6,295 bases of DNA from Rhodospirillales bacterium (GTDB lineage: Bacteria > Pseudomonadota > Alphaproteobacteria > Acetobacterales > Acetobacteraceae): assembly GCA_015654825.1 (NCBI GenBank), contig JAATGE010000141.1, positions 1 to 6,295 on the forward strand. Direction: 5' to 3'. The notes beneath the pieces were generated by a model. That model was not told the origin of the DNA. It ran no database searches and saw only the letters and a list, made by a program, of their open reading frames with translations. Positions 4,877 through 6,295 of this stretch are shown here, piece after piece (within the stretch, counting starts at the first letter, position 1; each line of letters begins with the position of its first letter). The translations under genes and the position numbers were made by a program.

Positions 4877-6295
4877 AGGCATTCAAATATATCGGCGGTA
4901 TCGTCGGCGTTCTCGCGGTTCTGGCGGGCGTTGCCTGGCTGCACCGCATCAAGATCATTCTGTTCCTGGCATCGCTGAAAGTTCCCGCCGTGGCACCGAA
5001 CCATCCGGTCACGTGGGATCAGGGGCCGGCTGTCGCGGCCAAACCCGCGGACCAGCGGCCGCCCAATATCGTCGTGATTCTCGCCGACGATCTCGGTTTC
5101 AACGACATTACCGTGCATGGCGGCGGTGTCGCCGCGGGCGCCGTGCCGACGCCGAATATCGACAGCATAGCGCACGAGGGCGTGGAACTCACCAACTGCT
5201 ACGCGGGCAACGCCACCTGCGCGCCATCCCGCGCCGCGATCATGACGGGTCGATACGGCACGCGTTTCGGGTTCGAATTCACGCCGGCGCCGGTGTCGTT
5301 TGCGCGTGTGATCGCCATGATGCAAAGCAAGGAGGCGCATCCTGCGGTTTTCCACGAGGACGTGGTGGAGAACATGCCGCCGCTGGACAGCGAAGCCATT
5401 CCCGCACGCGAAATCACCGTTGCCGATCTGTTGCGTAAGCAGGGTTACCACACCTTGCATTTCGGAAAATGGCACCTCGGCGCCGTGGCCGGCAGCCGCC
5501 CGGAGCAGAAAGGCTTCGATGAAAGCCTCGGCTTCGCGCCCGGGGCGTCAATGTATCTCCCCAAGAACGATCCGGGTGTCGAGAACTCCCACCAGGATTT
5601 CGATCCGATCGACCTGTTCCTGTGGGCGGCGCTGCCCTGGGGCGTGCAGTTCAACGGTTCGCCCTGGTTTCAGCCCGCCGGTTACATGACCGATTATCTG
5701 ACGGACCAGGCGATCACCGCCGTTCATGCCAACCGCAACCGTCCGTTCTTCCTGTATTTCGCGCCGAACGCCGTGCATACGCCGCTGCAGGCGACCAAAA
5801 CCGACTTTGATGCGCTACCGAATATAGCGGATCACCGGTTACGGGTTTACGCGGCCATGGTCCGCAATCTGGACCGTAACATTGGCCGCCTGCTCCAATC
5901 GCTGAAGGATGAGGGACTGGACCGCAACACGCTGGTGATTTTCACCAGCGACAATGGCGGCGCGCATTATATCGGCCTGCCGGACATCAATCGTCCCTAC
6001 CGCGGCTGGAAGGCCACGTTCTTCGAGGGCGGCATGCACGTGCCCTATTTCATTCGGTGGCCGGCGCATATTCAGCCGGGCACCAAATACGCAGCGCCCG
6101 TCGGTCACGTCGACATCTTCGCGACGGCTGCGGCGGCCGCCGGCGCCGCAATGCCGAACGATCGCACGATGGATGGCGTCGACCTGCTGCCCTTCGTCAC
6201 CGATCAGAACACCAGCCCGCCGAATAAGGATCTGTTCTGCCGCTCAGGCAATTCCCGAGTTGCCATGGACATCGGCAGAAAGTTGCAGCGTCCAA
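4873..6295 (+). CDS. Membrane-anchored Cys-type sulfatase, 3' end outside window
   Basis: The first 474 residues of a second sulfatase are present; the frame is open to the window edge. A hydrophobic segment at 6-23 with basic flanks, then a shorter one at 28-35, precedes a proline-rich linker to about 64. I see no lipobox and no good signal-peptidase site (AVA is followed by Pro42), so a membrane anchor with the catalytic domain outside is more likely than a released protein. Core motifs are ILADDLGF with Asp72/Asp73, CAPSR (Cys116 to Arg120, the formylglycine site), GKWH (198-201), His302, SDNGG with Asp360/Asn361, Lys380 and FEGG (384-387), all intact. Between the cysteine motif and GKWH there is an unusually long stretch, about 137-178, that may shape the substrate pocket. 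The protein differs clearly from the Tat sulfatase upstream and is not a recent duplicate. The four-base overlap with the preceding gene suggests coupled translation. The substrate is unknown. Confidence 0.95.
   Translation, partial: MKAFKYIGGIVGVLAVLAGVAWLHRIKIILFLASLKVPAVAPNHPVTWDQGPAVAAKPADQRPPNIVVILADDLGFNDITVHGGGVAAGAVPTPNIDSIAHEGVELTNCYAGNATCAPSRAAIMTGRYGTRFGFEFTPAPVSFARVIAMMQSKEAHPAVFHEDVVENMPPLDSEAIPAREITVADLLRKQGYHTLHFGKWHLGAVAGSRPEQKGFDESLGFAPGASMYLPKNDPGVENSHQDFDPIDLFLWAALPWGVQFNGSPWFQPAGYMTDYLTDQAITAVHANRNRPFFLYFAPNAVHTPLQATKTDFDALPNIADHRLRVYAAMVRNLDRNIGRLLQSLKDEGLDRNTLVIFTSDNGGAHYIGLPDINRPYRGWKATFFEGGMHVPYFIRWPAHIQPGTKYAAPVGHVDIFATAAAAAGAAMPNDRTMDGVDLLPFVTDQNTSPPNKDLFCRSGNSRVAMDIGRKLQRP

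Noticed and set aside
4333..5475. Minus-strand open frame (about 380 codons) spanning the membrane protein and second sulfatase
   Set aside because: It crosses an intergenic repeat and two well-supported plus-strand genes, and its product is Arg/Ala-rich without recognisable motifs.

Overview
The window is GC-rich DNA with dense, same-strand coding and short gaps, typical of a high-GC proteobacterial chromosome. The Tat-type leader, the motif style of the sulfatases and the paired-hairpin intergenic repeat suggest an alphaproteobacterium, perhaps Rhodospirillales/Acetobacteraceae. That placement comes from general familiarity and is tentative. All five genes I support read left to right. No tRNA, rRNA, CRISPR array, transposase or integrase is visible, and no gene-free stretch exceeds 300 bases.

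Layout: (1) 1-148 holds a copy of a GC-rich two-hairpin repeat (25-76) and a short dyad (111-129). (2) 149-1063 is a cytoplasmic haloalkane dehalogenase of the alpha/beta-hydrolase fold. (3) 1112-3505 is a 797-residue sulfatase with a twin-arginine leader and an intact C-S-P-T-R motif; a small hairpin abuts its ribosome binding site. (4) 3508-3565 is a second copy of the repeat, in reverse orientation. (5) 3573-4397 is a formylglycine-generating enzyme with both active-site cysteines. (6) 4422-4476 is a third copy, in forward orientation, so the enzyme gene is closely bracketed by inverted repeats. (7) 4496-4876 is a four-helix membrane protein of unknown function. (8) 4873 to the window edge is a second, apparently membrane-anchored sulfatase with a C-A-P-S-R motif, overlapping the previous gene by four bases and cut off by the window.

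The genes form a largely self-contained sulfate-ester hydrolysis module. The formylglycine-generating enzyme would convert the motif cysteine of both sulfatases to formylglycine in the cytoplasm. One sulfatase would then leave folded through Tat and the other would be inserted through its N-terminal hydrophobic segment. Both should act outside the inner membrane. The dehalogenase, 48 bases upstream of the first sulfatase, hints that the natural substrate may carry halogens as well as sulfate esters, or simply that two scavenging enzymes share a transcript. The main non-coding feature is the three-copy repeat, two copies of which contain the same perfect 18-base palindrome.
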